Below, piece by piece: positions 16,255 to 26,119 of a stretch of 64,000 nucleotides of DNA. Origin of the DNA: Frigoribacterium sp. Leaf263 (GTDB lineage: Bacteria; Actinomycetota; Actinomycetes; Actinomycetales; Microbacteriaceae). Under the pieces are notes generated by a model. It ran no database searches. It was given only the letters and a program-made list of their open reading frames with translations, and was not told where the DNA came from. A program made the position numbers and the translations under genes. How positions within the stretch are numbered: position 1 is the first letter of the stretch; each line of letters begins with the position of its first letter. The stretch spans positions 570,894 to 634,893 of the forward strand of contig NZ_LMMO01000003.1 in assembly GCF_001422285.1 (NCBI RefSeq). The letters run 5' to 3'.

Positions 16255-18770
16255 ACGACGCGCGGCCGATGCTCGACATCCGGTGGGCCGTGCCCACGGG
16301 GGTCGCCTGGGCGGCGCTCGTCGCGCTGCTGCCGTTCCCCGCACGGCTCGGACCGGCGGCGGTCGCCCTCGGCGTCGTGACGCTCGTCTCCCTGGCCGCC
16401 GCGGTCGTCGTCGCCCGCCGCCGCGAAGCATCCCGGGAGGCGCGGGGCGCCACAGCGGCACCCGGCCGCCTCCTGGCGACGCTCGTGCTCGTCGCACTCG
16501 GCGCCGGTCTCGCCGCCCTGCTCATCGCCGGCGCCGCCGTCCGCCACGACACCCGGTACCCGCCCGATCTCGTGGCCCTCGTGGGCCACACCGTCGAACT
16601 CGAGGGCACGGCGTCGGAACGCGTGACGGCGGCGTCTCGTGTCGCGGCGCTCGACGCCCGCTCCGTCACCAGCGGCGACCGGGCGTGGCACGGACGCGTG
16701 TCGGTCCTGGTGCTCGGCCCGCGGACGACCGACCCCGTCGAGGCGGGTCAGCGGGTCGGCCTGCGCGCGACGGTGCTGCCCGTCGAGCCGGGCGGGGACA
16801 CCCCGTTCGTGGTCGCGGCCCGCGGCGCCCTGCGACCCGGCGAGCCCGCGTCGGGACTCGCCGGGCGGGCCGAGGCGATGCGCGCCTCCTTCCGGGACGT
16901 CACCGCGGGACTCTCCGGCGACGGGGCCGCCCTCCTGCCCGGACTCGCGATCGGCGACACCTCGGCCGTGCCCGACGACCTGACCGAGGCGATGCGGACG
17001 TCGTCCCTGTCGCATCTCACGGCCGTGTCGGGCTCGAACTGCGCGGTGCTCGTCGCGCTCACCATGCTGGTCGGGGGAGCGCTCGGCGTGCCGCGGGTCG
17101 TCCGCGTGGCGGCGGCGGCGGCGGTGCTCCTGGCGTTCCTCGTGCTCGTGACCCCCGACGCGAGCATCGTCCGGGCGACCATCATGGCCCTCGTCGTGCT
17201 CGGCCATCTGGCCGGCTCGAGACCGGTCTCCGGGCTTCCCGTGGTCGCGGTCGCCGTGACGGGCATGCTCCTGGCCGACCCGTGGATCTCGCGGAGCCTC
17301 GGCTTCGCGCTCTCGGTGCTCGCGACGGCGGGCCTCGTGGTCCTCGCCGCGCCGCTGGCACGTCTCCTCTCCCGCATCATGCCCGAGCCCCTCGCGCTCG
17401 TCCTGGCCGTGCCGATCGCGGCCCAGCTCGCCTGCGGCCCGGTGCTGCTCCTCCTCGACCCCGGGCTGCCGCTCCACGGCGTCGCCGCGAACGTGCTCGC
17501 CGAGCCCGCCGCGCCGGTGGCCACCGTGCTCGGACTGATCGTGTGCGTGCTCGCAGGGTGGGCGCCGGGGCCGGCGGCGCTGGTGGCCCAGGTCGCGTGG
17601 GCGCCGGCCTCTTGGGTCGCCGCGGTGGCGCGCTCCGTGGCGACCTGGCCGGCGGCACGCATCGACTGGGGGCAGGGGGTCGTGGCGGTGGGGCTCCTGT
17701 CGGTGCTGACCGCCCTGATCGTCGTGATCGTCCTGGCCCGTCGCTCCGGCCCCCTCCGACGGGCGGCCGCGACGGCTCTCGTGGCCGTCGTCGTCATCGC
17801 CGGAGGCGCGGTGGCGGGACGGGTCGTCGGCGCGCGCAGCAGCGTCCCGGGCGACTGGGCGGTCGCCCAGTGCGATGTCGGGCAGGGCGACGCCGTCCTC
17901 GTCCGCAGCGCGGGTCGGGTGGCCCTGATCGACGCGGGCGACGACGAGGAGGCCCTGACCCGCTGCCTCGGCCTCTTCGGCGTGGATCGGCTCGATCTGC
18001 TCGTCCTCACCCACTTCGACTCCGACCACATCGGGGCCGTGGCCGTCGTGGCCGAGCGCGCCGACGTCGCCCTCGTCGGCCCGGTGGGGCGGAGGGCCGA
18101 CGAGCAGGTCGTCGAGAGCCTGCGGGCCGCCGGGGTGCGCGTCGTCGACGCCCGGGCCGGCACGCACGGCGAGCTGGGGGGCCTCCGCTGGGAGGTCCTC
18201 TGGCCGTCCGCGACCGGCTCGTCGCCGGCGCCGGGCAACGGGGCCAGCCTCGTGACGCGCTTCCGGCCGTCGGACGGGTGCCGGGCGGGATGCCCGGACC
18301 TCGTCGGTCTCGGCGATCTCGGCGAGGTCGAGCAGCGTCGCCTGCGGGCGACCGGCACCCTCGCGGGCCCGATCGACGTCGTCAAGGTCGCGCACCACGG
18401 CTCGGCGGATCAGGACGCCGCGCTGTACGACGCGCTGGGCGCGCCGGTCGCGCTCATCGGGGTGGGGGCCGACAACACCTACGGGCACCCGACGGCCCCG
18501 CTGCTCGAGGTCCTCGCGGAGACGTCCGCCGCCGTCGCCCGCTCCGACCTCGACGGATCCGCGGCCGTGATGGTCGACGACGGCGGGCTCCGTCTGTGGC
18601 GGGAGCGCGCCTCCTCGTCGGAGGCCTCGTCTACGCTGGTCGCGGCGTCCGTTCCGCATCCGGTCGCCGGAGGAGGACCGTGGCCGCGCGAGCGAGTGCC
18701 AAGCCGGCGAAGAAGACCGGTGTCGCCATCGACCAGGTCGGGTGGGACCGCATCCGGCCCGCCGCCGTGA
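16251..18770 (+). CDS. comEC: competence protein ComEC/Rec2 (DNA channel with metallo-beta-lactamase domain)
   Basis: An 839-residue protein. The N-terminal part has hydrophobic helices, and the central competence domain contains LSHLTAVSGSNCAVLVAL. The C-terminal metallo-beta-lactamase domain carries THFDSDHIGA and HHGSADQD metal ligands. It forms the channel for single-stranded DNA uptake and may degrade the other strand. GTG at 16251 overlaps the comEA stop. The frame ends 91 bp inside the holA coding region. Homology of the last ~30 residues (after LRLWRERASS) is doubtful, so this long overlap is unusual though the frame is open. Confidence 0.9.
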   Translation: MNDARPMLDIRWAVPTGVAWAALVALLPFPARLGPAAVALGVVTLVSLAAAVVVARRREASREARGATAAPGRLLATLVLVALGAGLAALLIAGAAVRHDTRYPPDLVALVGHTVELEGTASERVTAASRVAALDARSVTSGDRAWHGRVSVLVLGPRTTDPVEAGQRVGLRATVLPVEPGGDTPFVVAARGALRPGEPASGLAGRAEAMRASFRDVTAGLSGDGAALLPGLAIGDTSAVPDDLTEAMRTSSLSHLTAVSGSNCAVLVALTMLVGGALGVPRVVRVAAAAAVLLAFLVLVTPDASIVRATIMALVVLGHLAGSRPVSGLPVVAVAVTGMLLADPWISRSLGFALSVLATAGLVVLAAPLARLLSRIMPEPLALVLAVPIAAQLACGPVLLLLDPGLPLHGVAANVLAEPAAPVATVLGLIVCVLAGWAPGPAALVAQVAWAPASWVAAVARSVATWPAARIDWGQGVVAVGLLSVLTALIVVIVLARRSGPLRRAAATALVAVVVIAGGAVAGRVVGARSSVPGDWAVAQCDVGQGDAVLVRSAGRVALIDAGDDEEALTRCLGLFGVDRLDLLVLTHFDSDHIGAVAVVAERADVALVGPVGRRADEQVVESLRAAGVRVVDARAGTHGELGGLRWEVLWPSATGSSPAPGNGASLVTRFRPSDGCRAGCPDLVGLGDLGEVEQRRLRATGTLAGPIDVVKVAHHGSADQDAALYDALGAPVALIGVGADNTYGHPTAPLLEVLAETSAAVARSDLDGSAAVMVDDGGLRLWRERASSSEASSTLVAASVPHPVAGGGPWPRERVPSRRRRPVSPSTRSGGTASGPPP

Positions 18771-19714
18771 TCCTCGTCAGCGGCCCCGAGCAGTTCCTCG
18801 CCGATCGTGCCGTCCGGCAGCTGCGCGACCAGCTCACCGCCGAGGACCCGAGTCTCGAGGTCCATGATCTCGAGGCCGACCACTACCAGCCCGGCGAGCT
18901 GATCACCCTGGCCAGCCCGTCGCTGTTCGCCGAGCCGCGTCTCATCCGCGTGGCCACCATCGAGAAGTGCACCGACGCGTTCCTCACCGAGACGCTGCGG
19001 TACCTCGAGTCGCCCGCCGACGACACCTATCTCGTGCTGCGCCACGGCGGGGGAGTCCGGGGCAAGAAGCTGCTCGACACGATCCGCTCGGGCACGGGTC
19101 AGGGCATCGAGGTCGTCTGCGCCGAGCTGAAGAAGGACACCGAGAAGCTCGACTTCGCCGCCGCCGAATTCGCGGCCGAGCGCCGGCGGGCGACCTCGGG
19201 CGCGTTGCGCGCCCTCGTCACCGCGTTCTCCGACGACCTCGCCGAACTCGCCAGCGCGTGCCAGCAGCTCATCTCGGACGCCGCCGAGGAGATCACCGAG
19301 GCGACGGTCGAGAAGTACTACGAGGGGCGCGTCGAGACGAACGCGTTCAAGGTCGCCGACGCGGCCGTCGCGGGGCGACAGGGCGAGGCCCTCGTGCTGC
19401 TGCGTCATGCGCTCGCGTCCGGCGCCGACCCCGTGCCGGTCGTCGCGGCGTTCGCCATGAAGATCCGGGGCATGGCCAAGGTGCACGGCGCGTACGGGCC
19501 GTCTGGCCAGCTGGCCTCGCAGCTCGGCATGGCGCCCTGGCAGGTCGACCGTGCGCAGCGGGAGGTCCGAGGCTGGAGTGAAGCCGGCCTCGGGCGATGC
19601 ATCGAGGTCGTGGCCGAGACCGATGCGGCCGTCAAGGGCGCCGAGCGCGACGCGATCTACGCGCTCGAGCGCATGGTGACGACCATCTCCATGCGGGGCG
19701 ACCGGCCCCGCTGA
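18680..19714 (+). CDS. holA: DNA polymerase III delta subunit
   Basis: A 344-residue protein with VILVSGPEQFLADRAVRQL at the start of the clamp-loader AAA-type domain and a helical C-terminus (AFAMKIRGMAKVHGAYGPSG). Delta opens the beta sliding clamp during loading. GTG at 18680 is set by AGGAGG (18671-18676) three bases upstream. It starts 91 bp before the comEC stop. It is convergent with rpsT, and a perfect 34-bp palindrome at 19804-19837 lies between the two genes. Confidence 0.9.
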   Translation: MAARASAKPAKKTGVAIDQVGWDRIRPAAVILVSGPEQFLADRAVRQLRDQLTAEDPSLEVHDLEADHYQPGELITLASPSLFAEPRLIRVATIEKCTDAFLTETLRYLESPADDTYLVLRHGGGVRGKKLLDTIRSGTGQGIEVVCAELKKDTEKLDFAAAEFAAERRRATSGALRALVTAFSDDLAELASACQQLISDAAEEITEATVEKYYEGRVETNAFKVADAAVAGRQGEALVLLRHALASGADPVPVVAAFAMKIRGMAKVHGAYGPSGQLASQLGMAPWQVDRAQREVRGWSEAGLGRCIEVVAETDAAVKGAERDAIYALERMVTTISMRGDRPR

Positions 19715-19803
19715 GCGACCCGTCGGCCGCCCGCCCTGAGCGATCCGTTCGGCGGCTGCGCCGAGATCGGCTCGCCGGCTGCGCTGGCCCGCCCGTCAGA
19801 CGA

Positions 19804-19837
19804 CGAAGGCCCCGTCTCGATCGAGACGGGGCCTTCG
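19804..19837. terminator. bidirectional terminator hairpin between holA and rpsT
   Basis: A perfect 34-bp palindrome (17-bp arms meeting at GATC) between the convergent stops of holA and rpsT. The core is AAGGCCCCGTCTCGA and its complement. T-runs are minimal, as is usual in this GC range. Confidence 0.85.
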
Positions 19838-19852
19838 GACGGGTTCGGCGAC

Positions 19853-20113
19853 TCAGAGAGCGCTGACCTGCTTCGCGATCGACGACTTGCGGTTCGCGGC
19901 CTGGTTCTGGTGGATGACGCCCTTGCTGGCGGCCTTGTCGAGCTTCTTCGAGGCGAGGAGGAGAGCCGAGGTGGCCTTGTCCTTGTCGCCGGCGGTGATC
20001 GCCTCGCGCGTGGCGCGGACGGCCGTCTTGAGCTCGCTCTTGACGGCGCGGTTGCGGTCCTGGGCCTTCTTGTTGGTGCCGATGCGCTTGATCTGCGACT
20101 TGATGTTTGCCAC
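19853..20113 (-). CDS. rpsT: 30S ribosomal protein S20
   Basis: An 86-residue basic protein, [20 protein letters not shown] at the start and [19 protein letters not shown] near the end, a full-length S20. It binds 16S rRNA early in 30S assembly. The start is GTG (20111-20113). The 244-bp spacer to the divergent aminotransferase gene contains AT-richer stretches around 20255-20290 likely to hold the rpsT promoter, and a 5' leader. Confidence 0.98.
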   Translation of the reverse strand: MANIKSQIKRIGTNKKAQDRNRAVKSELKTAVRATREAITAGDKDKATSALLLASKKLDKAASKGVIHQNQAANRKSSIAKQVSAL

Positions 20114-20345
20114 GTGAACTACTTTCTGGATTCTGTGTCTCGGACGATGTGCGCCAGCCGAGCGTCCGACCGACTCTCGTCGATCGACCCGGTGCTGCCG
20201 CCGGTGATGGCCACCGGAGCGGCTCTCGGCTGCGATCGCGTTCCGCCCGTGTCAGACGTAACGCGCAAGCCAACAGGCAACGTTACCAGCAGGCGGCCCG
20301 AGTCTCAACGAACGGACGTCGTGCGGCGCGCCGTGTCGTGCGTAG

Positions 20346-20351
20346 TACCGT
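20346..20351 (+). promoter_or_regulatory. -10 element of the class I aminotransferase (leaderless)
   Basis: TACCGT ends 6 nt before the ATG at 20358. No ribosome site is visible between them. Confidence 0.5.
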
Positions 20352-20357
20352 GCCATC

Positions 20358-21503
20358 ATGCCCCAGCTCGCCCCGCACATGACGACCGTGCCCGCCTCGG
20401 GGATCCGCCGGATCTTCGAGATCGCCGCCCAGCTCGACGACGTCGACATGCTCGTCATCGGCGAACCGGACGTCCCGGTCGCCCGCCACATCGGCGACGC
20501 GGCTCGTCGGGCGTGGTCCGACGACCGCACGAACTACACGGCGAACGGCGGCATCGCACCGCTCCGCGAGGCCCTCGTCGCCAAGCTCGCCCGCGAGAAC
20601 GACCTGCACGTCGACGTCGAGCAGGTCTGGGTCACGATCGGCGGGACGCAGGCGCTGCACCAGACCATGGGGCTGTTGCTCGCGGCGGGCGACGAGGTGC
20701 TCGTGCCCGATCCCGGGTACACGACCTTCACGATGAACGCGCGCATGCTCGACGCGGTGCCGGTGCCGTACGTGCTCACGCCGGCCAACGGGTTCGAGCC
20801 CGACGTCGACGAGCTGGACCGCCTGGTCGGCGACCGGACGCGCGCGATCGTGGTCAACTCCCCGTCCAATCCGCTCGGCGTCGTGTACTCCGAGCAGACC
20901 CTCGCGCGCCTCCTCGACTTCGCCCGCCGTCACGACCTCTGGGTGATCAGCGACGAGGTCTACGAGTACTTCACCTACGGGTCGAAGCACGTCAGCATCG
21001 CGTCGCTCGATCACGACGACAGGGTCTTCAGCGTCTTCTCCCTGAGCAAGACGTACGCGATGACCGGAGTCCGCGTGGGCTACCTCGTGACGCCGAAGGG
21101 CCTCGCCGAGACGATGCGGACCGTCCAGGAGGCGCAGATCAGCTGCGTCGCCGAACCCGACCAGCACGCCGCCCTCGCCGCCGTCGTGGGCGACCATCAG
21201 CCGGTCGCGGACGCGCGCGAGCACTACCGGCGGAACCTCGACCTCGCCACGGCCCTGCTCGACGAGCGCGGAATCCACTACCTCGAGCCGACGGGAGCCT
21301 TCTACCTCTGGATCGACGTGTCGCACGCGTCGGGGGGCGACGTCGCGTCATGGGCCGAGCGGCTGCTGCTCGCCGAGCGCGTGGCCGTCGCGCCCGGCAG
21401 CGCCTTCGGTCGCAGCGGCGAGGGGTGGATCCGCGTCTGCCTGGCCACCGAGCCCGAGGTCCTCACCCGGGGCCTGTCGAAGCTGCCGGCGCCGACGGCC
21501 TGA
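20358..21503 (+). CDS. class I/II pyridoxal-phosphate aminotransferase
   Basis: A 381-residue fold-type I PLP enzyme of the aspartate aminotransferase superfamily. It has NYTANGGIAPLREAL, the NSPSNPLGVVYS substrate-binding region, SDEVYEYFTY and the PLP lysine in SLSKTYAMTGVRVGY. The exact amino-acid substrate cannot be read from the sequence. The gene is divergent from rpsT and followed 66 bp later by lepA. Confidence 0.9.
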   Translation: MPQLAPHMTTVPASGIRRIFEIAAQLDDVDMLVIGEPDVPVARHIGDAARRAWSDDRTNYTANGGIAPLREALVAKLARENDLHVDVEQVWVTIGGTQALHQTMGLLLAAGDEVLVPDPGYTTFTMNARMLDAVPVPYVLTPANGFEPDVDELDRLVGDRTRAIVVNSPSNPLGVVYSEQTLARLLDFARRHDLWVISDEVYEYFTYGSKHVSIASLDHDDRVFSVFSLSKTYAMTGVRVGYLVTPKGLAETMRTVQEAQISCVAEPDQHAALAAVVGDHQPVADAREHYRRNLDLATALLDERGIHYLEPTGAFYLWIDVSHASGGDVASWAERLLLAERVAVAPGSAFGRSGEGWIRVCLATEPEVLTRGLSKLPAPTA

Positions 21504-21569
21504 ACCCGGATCCCCGGCTCGCCGTGGGAGAATCGACGGAACCCCCGCCCAACACCCCCTGAGGATCGT

Positions 21570-23420
21570 GTGAGCCCCCTAGCATCCCGTGCACTGCAGC
21601 CGGCGTCGACGCCGCCCGAGTCGCTCCGCAACTTCTGCATCATCGCCCACATCGACCACGGCAAGTCGACCCTCGCCGACCGCATGCTGGGCATCACCGG
21701 CGTCGTGGAGGACCGGGCGATGCGCGCCCAGTACCTCGACCGCATGGACATCGAGCGCGAGCGCGGCATCACGATCAAGAGCCAGGCCGTGCGCATGCCG
21801 TGGGAGCGCGACGGGAAGACCTTCGCGCTCAACATGATCGACACCCCCGGTCACGTCGACTTCAGCTACGAGGTCAGCCGCTCGCTGGCGGCCTGCGAGG
21901 GCGCGATCCTCCTCGTCGACGCCGCGCAGGGCATCGAGGCCCAGACCCTGGCGAACCTCTACCTGGCGCTCGAGAACGACCTCGAGATCATCCCCGTGCT
22001 CAACAAGATCGACCTGCCGGCCGCCGACCCCGAGAAGTACGCGGCCGAGCTGGCCGGTCTGATCGGCGGCGACCCCGACGACGTGCTCCGCGTGAGCGGC
22101 AAGACGGGCATGGGCGTCGAAGAGCTGCTCGACCGGGTCGTCGACCGCATCCCGTCGCCGAAGGGCGACTTCGACGCCTCGCCGCGCGCCATGATCTTCG
22201 ACTCCGTGTACGACAGCTACCGCGGCGTCGTCACCTACATCCGGATGATCGACGGCACCCTGAACCCTCGCGAGAAGGTCCAGATGATGTCGACGAAGTC
22301 GACGCACGAGATCCTCGAGATCGGCGTCTCCTCGCCCGAGCCGACCCCCAGCCAGGGCCTCTCGGTCGGCGAGGTCGGGTACCTCATCACCGGCGTCAAA
22401 GACGTGCGGCTGTCGAAGGTGGGCGACACGGTCACGACGGCGGCGAAGCCCGCGACGGAGGCGCTGGCCGGCTACGTCGAGCCCCTCCCGATGGTCTACT
22501 CGGGTCTCTACCCGATCGACGGCAGCGACTACCCGGATCTCCGCGAGGCGCTCGACAAGCTGAAGCTGTCCGACGCCGCCCTGGTCTACGAGCCCGAGAC
22601 GTCGGTCGCCCTCGGGTTCGGCTTCCGCTGCGGGTTCCTCGGGCTGCTGCACCTCGAGATCATCACCGAGCGTCTCGAGCGCGAGTTCGGTCTCGACCTG
22701 ATCACGACGGCGCCCAGCGTCGTCTACGAGGTCACGACCGACGACAGGAAGACCGTGACGGTGACGAACCCGAGCGAGTTCCCGGGCGGCAAGATCGCCA
22801 GCGTCAGCGAGCCCATGGTCAAGGCCGCGATCCTGGCGCCGAAGGACTACGTCGGCGTCATCATGGAGCTCTGCCAGCAGCGGCGGGGCAACCTCCTCGG
22901 CATGGAGTACCTCGGCGAGGACCGCGTCGAGATCCGCTACTCCATCCCGCTCGGCGAGATCGTCTTCGACTTCTTCGACAGCCTGAAGTCGAAGACCGCC
23001 GGGTACGCGAGCCTCGACTACGAGCCGATCGGCGATCAGGAGGCCGACCTCGTCAAGGTCGACATCCTGCTGCAGGGCGAGACCGTCGACGCGTTCAGCG
23101 CGATCGTGCACCGCGACAAGGCCTACGCCTACGGCGTCCTGATGACGGGGCGCCTCCGCGAGCTGATCCCGCGTCAGCAGTTCGAGGTGCCCATCCAGGC
23201 CGCCATCGGCGCGCGCATCATCGCCCGCGAGAGCATCCGGGCCATGCGGAAGGACGTCCTGGCGAAGTGCTACGGCGGCGACATCTCGAGGAAGCGCAAG
23301 CTGCTCGAGAAGCAGAAGGAGGGCAAGAAGCGCATGAAGACCATCGGACGTGTCGAGGTGCCTCAGGAGGCCTTCATCGCCGCCCTGTCGGGCGACACGG
23401 AGAAGAAGGACAAGAAGTAG
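21570..23420 (+). CDS. lepA: elongation factor 4 (LepA GTPase)
   Basis: A 616-residue translational GTPase. The G1 motif lies in [17 protein letters not shown]3 in DTPGHVDF and G4 in [10 protein letters not shown]. The C-terminal LepA-specific domain ends in a lysine-rich tail ([20 protein letters not shown]). EF4 back-translocates or aids 30S biogenesis. The start is GTG 21570, with GAGGA about 8 nt upstream. It is the first gene of the conserved lepA-hemW-hrcA block. Confidence 0.97.
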   Translation: MSPLASRALQPASTPPESLRNFCIIAHIDHGKSTLADRMLGITGVVEDRAMRAQYLDRMDIERERGITIKSQAVRMPWERDGKTFALNMIDTPGHVDFSYEVSRSLAACEGAILLVDAAQGIEAQTLANLYLALENDLEIIPVLNKIDLPAADPEKYAAELAGLIGGDPDDVLRVSGKTGMGVEELLDRVVDRIPSPKGDFDASPRAMIFDSVYDSYRGVVTYIRMIDGTLNPREKVQMMSTKSTHEILEIGVSSPEPTPSQGLSVGEVGYLITGVKDVRLSKVGDTVTTAAKPATEALAGYVEPLPMVYSGLYPIDGSDYPDLREALDKLKLSDAALVYEPETSVALGFGFRCGFLGLLHLEIITERLEREFGLDLITTAPSVVYEVTTDDRKTVTVTNPSEFPGGKIASVSEPMVKAAILAPKDYVGVIMELCQQRRGNLLGMEYLGEDRVEIRYSIPLGEIVFDFFDSLKSKTAGYASLDYEPIGDQEADLVKVDILLQGETVDAFSAIVHRDKAYAYGVLMTGRLRELIPRQQFEVPIQAAIGARIIARESIRAMRKDVLAKCYGGDISRKRKLLEKQKEGKKRMKTIGRVEVPQEAFIAALSGDTEKKDKK

Positions 23421-23424
23421 TCGC

Positions 23425-24180
23425 ATGAGACGCGCGACGTACACAGAGACCCGCACGACGTACGGCGAGGTCGGAGCCACGCAGGCGCCCGACCTCATGC
23501 AGTACCCGCCGAGCGGATTCACCCCCGCCGAGTACCGCACGCGCGTCGGACACGGCGACGCCCGGTTCGAGGCGGCGTGGATCGCGACCATGACCTGGCA
23601 GATCCAGCGTCGCAGCGGCATCGAGGTGCGGGTCGACGACGTGCCGCCCCTCGAGGAGGGCCAGTACTCGCCGGTCACCTTCGACGAGAACGGCGCCCCG
23701 GTCGACGCCGCCCACTGGACCCGCTCCGCCGACGAGGCGCGCTTCGCACCCGACGGCACCCCGCTGCTGACGGCGGGCACCACCGCGACCCTCACCATCG
23801 AGGCCTACGGTCGCAAGGTCGAGGCTCCCGTGCGCGTCGTCTACGTGATCGACGAGCCCAAGCGCAAGGGCTTCGCCTACGGCACGCTCGACGGTCACCC
23901 CGAGAGCGGCGAGGAGTCCTGGATCGTCGACCAGACCGACGACGGCTCGGTCTGGCTGTCGATCCGGTCGTTCTCCCGCCCCTCGTCGCTCCGCTGGAAG
24001 CTCGTCGAGCCGTTCATGAAGCGCACGCAGGCCCTCTACACGCGACGCTATCTGCGCTCCCTGTCGATCGCCGAGCCCGGGCCCGAGCCCGAGACGGACC
24101 TCGACGCGGCGGCGATCACGGCGGCCGAGGCCCCGGAGACCGCTCCCGAAGACCCGACCCTGCGTCGGCTGGACGACTGA
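23425..24180 (+). CDS. DUF1990-family protein
   Basis: A 251-residue protein. YTETRTTYGEVGATQA near the N-terminus, YGRKVEAPVRVVYVIDEPKRKGFAYGTLDGHPESGEESWIV in the middle and FSRPSSLRWKLVEPFMKRTQ near the end match the DUF1990 (UPF0548) family, whose function is unknown. The acidic C-terminal tail (last 35 residues) is low complexity. ATG 23425 is 4 bp after the lepA stop and hemW starts 2 bp after its stop, so it is in an operon with both. Confidence 0.8.
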   Translation: MRRATYTETRTTYGEVGATQAPDLMQYPPSGFTPAEYRTRVGHGDARFEAAWIATMTWQIQRRSGIEVRVDDVPPLEEGQYSPVTFDENGAPVDAAHWTRSADEARFAPDGTPLLTAGTTATLTIEAYGRKVEAPVRVVYVIDEPKRKGFAYGTLDGHPESGEESWIVDQTDDGSVWLSIRSFSRPSSLRWKLVEPFMKRTQALYTRRYLRSLSIAEPGPEPETDLDAAAITAAEAPETAPEDPTLRRLDD

Positions 24181-24182
24181 GG

Positions 24183-25409
24183 GTGCCGAGCACCCTCCCG
24201 CTCGGCGACCCGGCGCCCGTCGACGGCGCGCTCCCGTCGTCCGTGGTCGCCGGGGCCGATCGGCGCGACTTCGGCGTCTACCTGCACGTCCCCTTCTGCC
24301 GCGTCCGCTGCGGGTACTGCGACTTCAACACGTACACGGGCGATGAGCTGCGCGGTGCCAAGCGAGACGACTACGCCGCGCAGGCCGTGGCCGAGGTGGC
24401 CCTCGCCGGTCGCGTCCTGGCCGAGGCCGGTCTGCCGGCGAGGCCCGCGTCGACCGTCTTCTTCGGCGGCGGCACGCCCACGATGCTGCCGCAGACCGAC
24501 CTGGCCGAGATGCTGCACGCCGTCGTCGGCACCTGGGGCCTCGTCGACGGCGCCGAGGTGACGACCGAGGCGAACCCCGACAGTGTCGACGCCGAGTACC
24601 TGCACGCCCTCAAGGCCTCCGGGTTCACCCGGGTCAGCTTCGGCATGCAGTCCGCGGTGCCGAGCGTGCTGGCGACCCTCGAGCGCACCCATGACCCCGA
24701 GCGCATCCCGCTCGTCGTCGAGTGGGCCCGTGAGGCGGGGCTCGACGTCAGCCTCGACCTGATCTACGGCACCCCCGGCGAGACCCTGGCCGACTGGGAG
24801 CGCTCGCTCGACGTCGCTCTCGCGCAACAGCCCGACCACCTGTCGGCCTACGCCCTCATCGTCGAGGACGGCACGAAGCTCGCTCGGCAGATCCGGCGGG
24901 GCGAGGTGGCGACGCCCGACGACGATCTCGCCGCCGACATGTACGAGCTCGCCGACGACCGCCTCGCCGCCGCCGGGTACGACTGGTACGAGGTGAGCAA
25001 CTGGTCTCGGGGCGCCGAGCACCGCTCGCGTCACAACCTCGCCTACTGGCAGGGGCACGACTGGTGGGGCGTCGGACCGGGGGCGCACAGCCACGTCGGG
25101 GGAGTCCGCTGGTGGAACGTCAAGCACCCGGCGGCCTACCAGCAGCGCATGACGGCCGAGCAGTCGCCCGGCGCCGGCCGCGAGACCCTCGACGACGAGA
25201 CCCGCCGCGTCGAGCGCGTGCTGCTCGGGGTGCGCATCCGCGAGGGGCTCGCCGTGGCCGAACTCGACGACGAGGGACGTCAGGCCGTCGCCGGTCTCAT
25301 CGCCGACGGCTGGGTCGAGGGTCGCCCCGCCCTCCAGGGGCGTGTCGTGCTGACCCGCGAGGGCCGGCTCATGGCCGACGCGGTCGTCCGCCGCCTCCTG
25401 CCCTCGTAG
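24183..25409 (+). CDS. hemW: radical SAM heme chaperone HemW
   Basis: A 408-residue radical SAM protein. The 4Fe-4S motif is CRVRCGYC (Cys39, Cys43, Cys46), after YLHVPFC. GGGTPTML and SFGMQS are further family marks. HemW proteins, long annotated as oxygen-independent coproporphyrinogen oxidase HemN, lack the extra HemN residues and deliver heme to respiratory proteins. The short N-terminus favours HemW. With cytochrome bd genes in the same window, heme delivery is a plausible role. The start is GTG 24183. Confidence 0.88.
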   Translation: MPSTLPLGDPAPVDGALPSSVVAGADRRDFGVYLHVPFCRVRCGYCDFNTYTGDELRGAKRDDYAAQAVAEVALAGRVLAEAGLPARPASTVFFGGGTPTMLPQTDLAEMLHAVVGTWGLVDGAEVTTEANPDSVDAEYLHALKASGFTRVSFGMQSAVPSVLATLERTHDPERIPLVVEWAREAGLDVSLDLIYGTPGETLADWERSLDVALAQQPDHLSAYALIVEDGTKLARQIRRGEVATPDDDLAADMYELADDRLAAAGYDWYEVSNWSRGAEHRSRHNLAYWQGHDWWGVGPGAHSHVGGVRWWNVKHPAAYQQRMTAEQSPGAGRETLDDETRRVERVLLGVRIREGLAVAELDDEGRQAVAGLIADGWVEGRPALQGRVVLTREGRLMADAVVRRLLPS

Positions 25410-25448
25410 CACCGGCCCCGGCGCTCCCGCGAGCCGGACGGACGACGA

Positions 25449-25480
25449 AGGGCGCGCCTCCTTCTCGGGAGGCGCGCCCT
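25449..25480. terminator. bidirectional terminator between hemW and the DUF4870 gene
   Basis: A perfect 13-bp stem (AGGGCGCGCCTCC and complement) with a 6-nt loop, between convergent stops. The arms are built from the recurrent GCGCCTCC motif. Confidence 0.8.
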
Positions 25481-25497
25481 CGATCCGTCGCCGGGCC

Positions 25498-25974
25498 TCA
25501 GCTCTTGATGAACTCGAAGGTCAGCGGGTACTTGTAGTACTGGCCGCGGTTGGCGGCGACGGCGGCGATGATCGAGAAGATCACGATGACGACGCCGGCG
25601 GCGAAGCCGGTGATGGCCCCGATGATGATGACGCTGAGCAGGCCCGAGGCGACGAGCACGATGGCCATGGTGATCTGGAAGTTCAGGGCGACACGGGTGT
25701 GCTCGCGGATGAACGGGCCGCGGTCCTTCAGGACGAGGTAGCCCACCAGCGCGGGGACGATCCAGAACAGGATGCCGCCGAGGTGGATCAGCGTCGCCCA
25801 GAGCTTCTCGTCCTCCGGGCGCATCGGAGGGACCGAGGGCTGGCCCTGTTGACCGTAGGGCGGCTGTCCGTACTGCGGCTGGCCGGAGGGCTGCTGTCCG
25901 TGGTGAGGCTGCTGGCCGTACGGCTGCTGGCCCGCGCCGGGGTCGTTCGGTTGCGAAGGAGGCATGTCGGTCAT
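25498..25974 (-). CDS. DUF4870-type small membrane protein with Gln/Pro-rich N-terminus
   Basis: A 158-residue protein. Residues 1-50 are a Gln/Gly/Pro/Tyr-rich, low-complexity stretch (repeats of GQQPYGQQP type). The rest has three hydrophobic segments around LWATLIHLGGILFWIVPALV, VALNFQITMAIVLVASG and AGVVIVIFSIIAAVAANRG, matching the DUF4870/Tic20-like family of unknown function. ATG 25974 is preferred: TAGGGT ends 7 nt before it (leaderless). ATG 25980 is also in frame. It is divergent from hrcA. Confidence 0.8.
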   Translation of the reverse strand: MTDMPPSQPNDPGAGQQPYGQQPHHGQQPSGQPQYGQPPYGQQGQPSVPPMRPEDEKLWATLIHLGGILFWIVPALVGYLVLKDRGPFIREHTRVALNFQITMAIVLVASGLLSVIIIGAITGFAAGVVIVIFSIIAAVAANRGQYYKYPLTFEFIKS

Positions 25975-26031
25975 GGCCATCACCCTAGGGCAGCGCGGTG
26001 TCCGGGAGTAGGACCGCGGGCGGAGGTGACG

Positions 26032-26037
26032 TAGGAT
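26032..26037 (+). promoter_or_regulatory. -10 element of the hrcA operon
   Basis: TAGGAT directly abuts the CIRCE-like inverted repeat, placing the transcription start inside the operator. Confidence 0.5.
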
Positions 26038-26063
26038 TGGCAGTCTGGTACGGCGAGTGCCAG
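26037..26063 (+). promoter_or_regulatory. CIRCE-like HrcA operator
   Basis: TTGGCAGTC, 9 nt, GAGTGCCAG. This matches the CIRCE consensus (TTAGCACTC-N9-GAGTGCTAA) with GC-biased substitutions and exact spacing. It lies between the -10 and the hrcA start, so HrcA should autorepress hrcA-dnaJ. Confidence 0.88.
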
Positions 26064-26119
26064 GCAGGCCGGGGGCCCGACCGGATCGGTCACGGCCCGA
26101 GCGGAGAGAGAGGTGCGGC

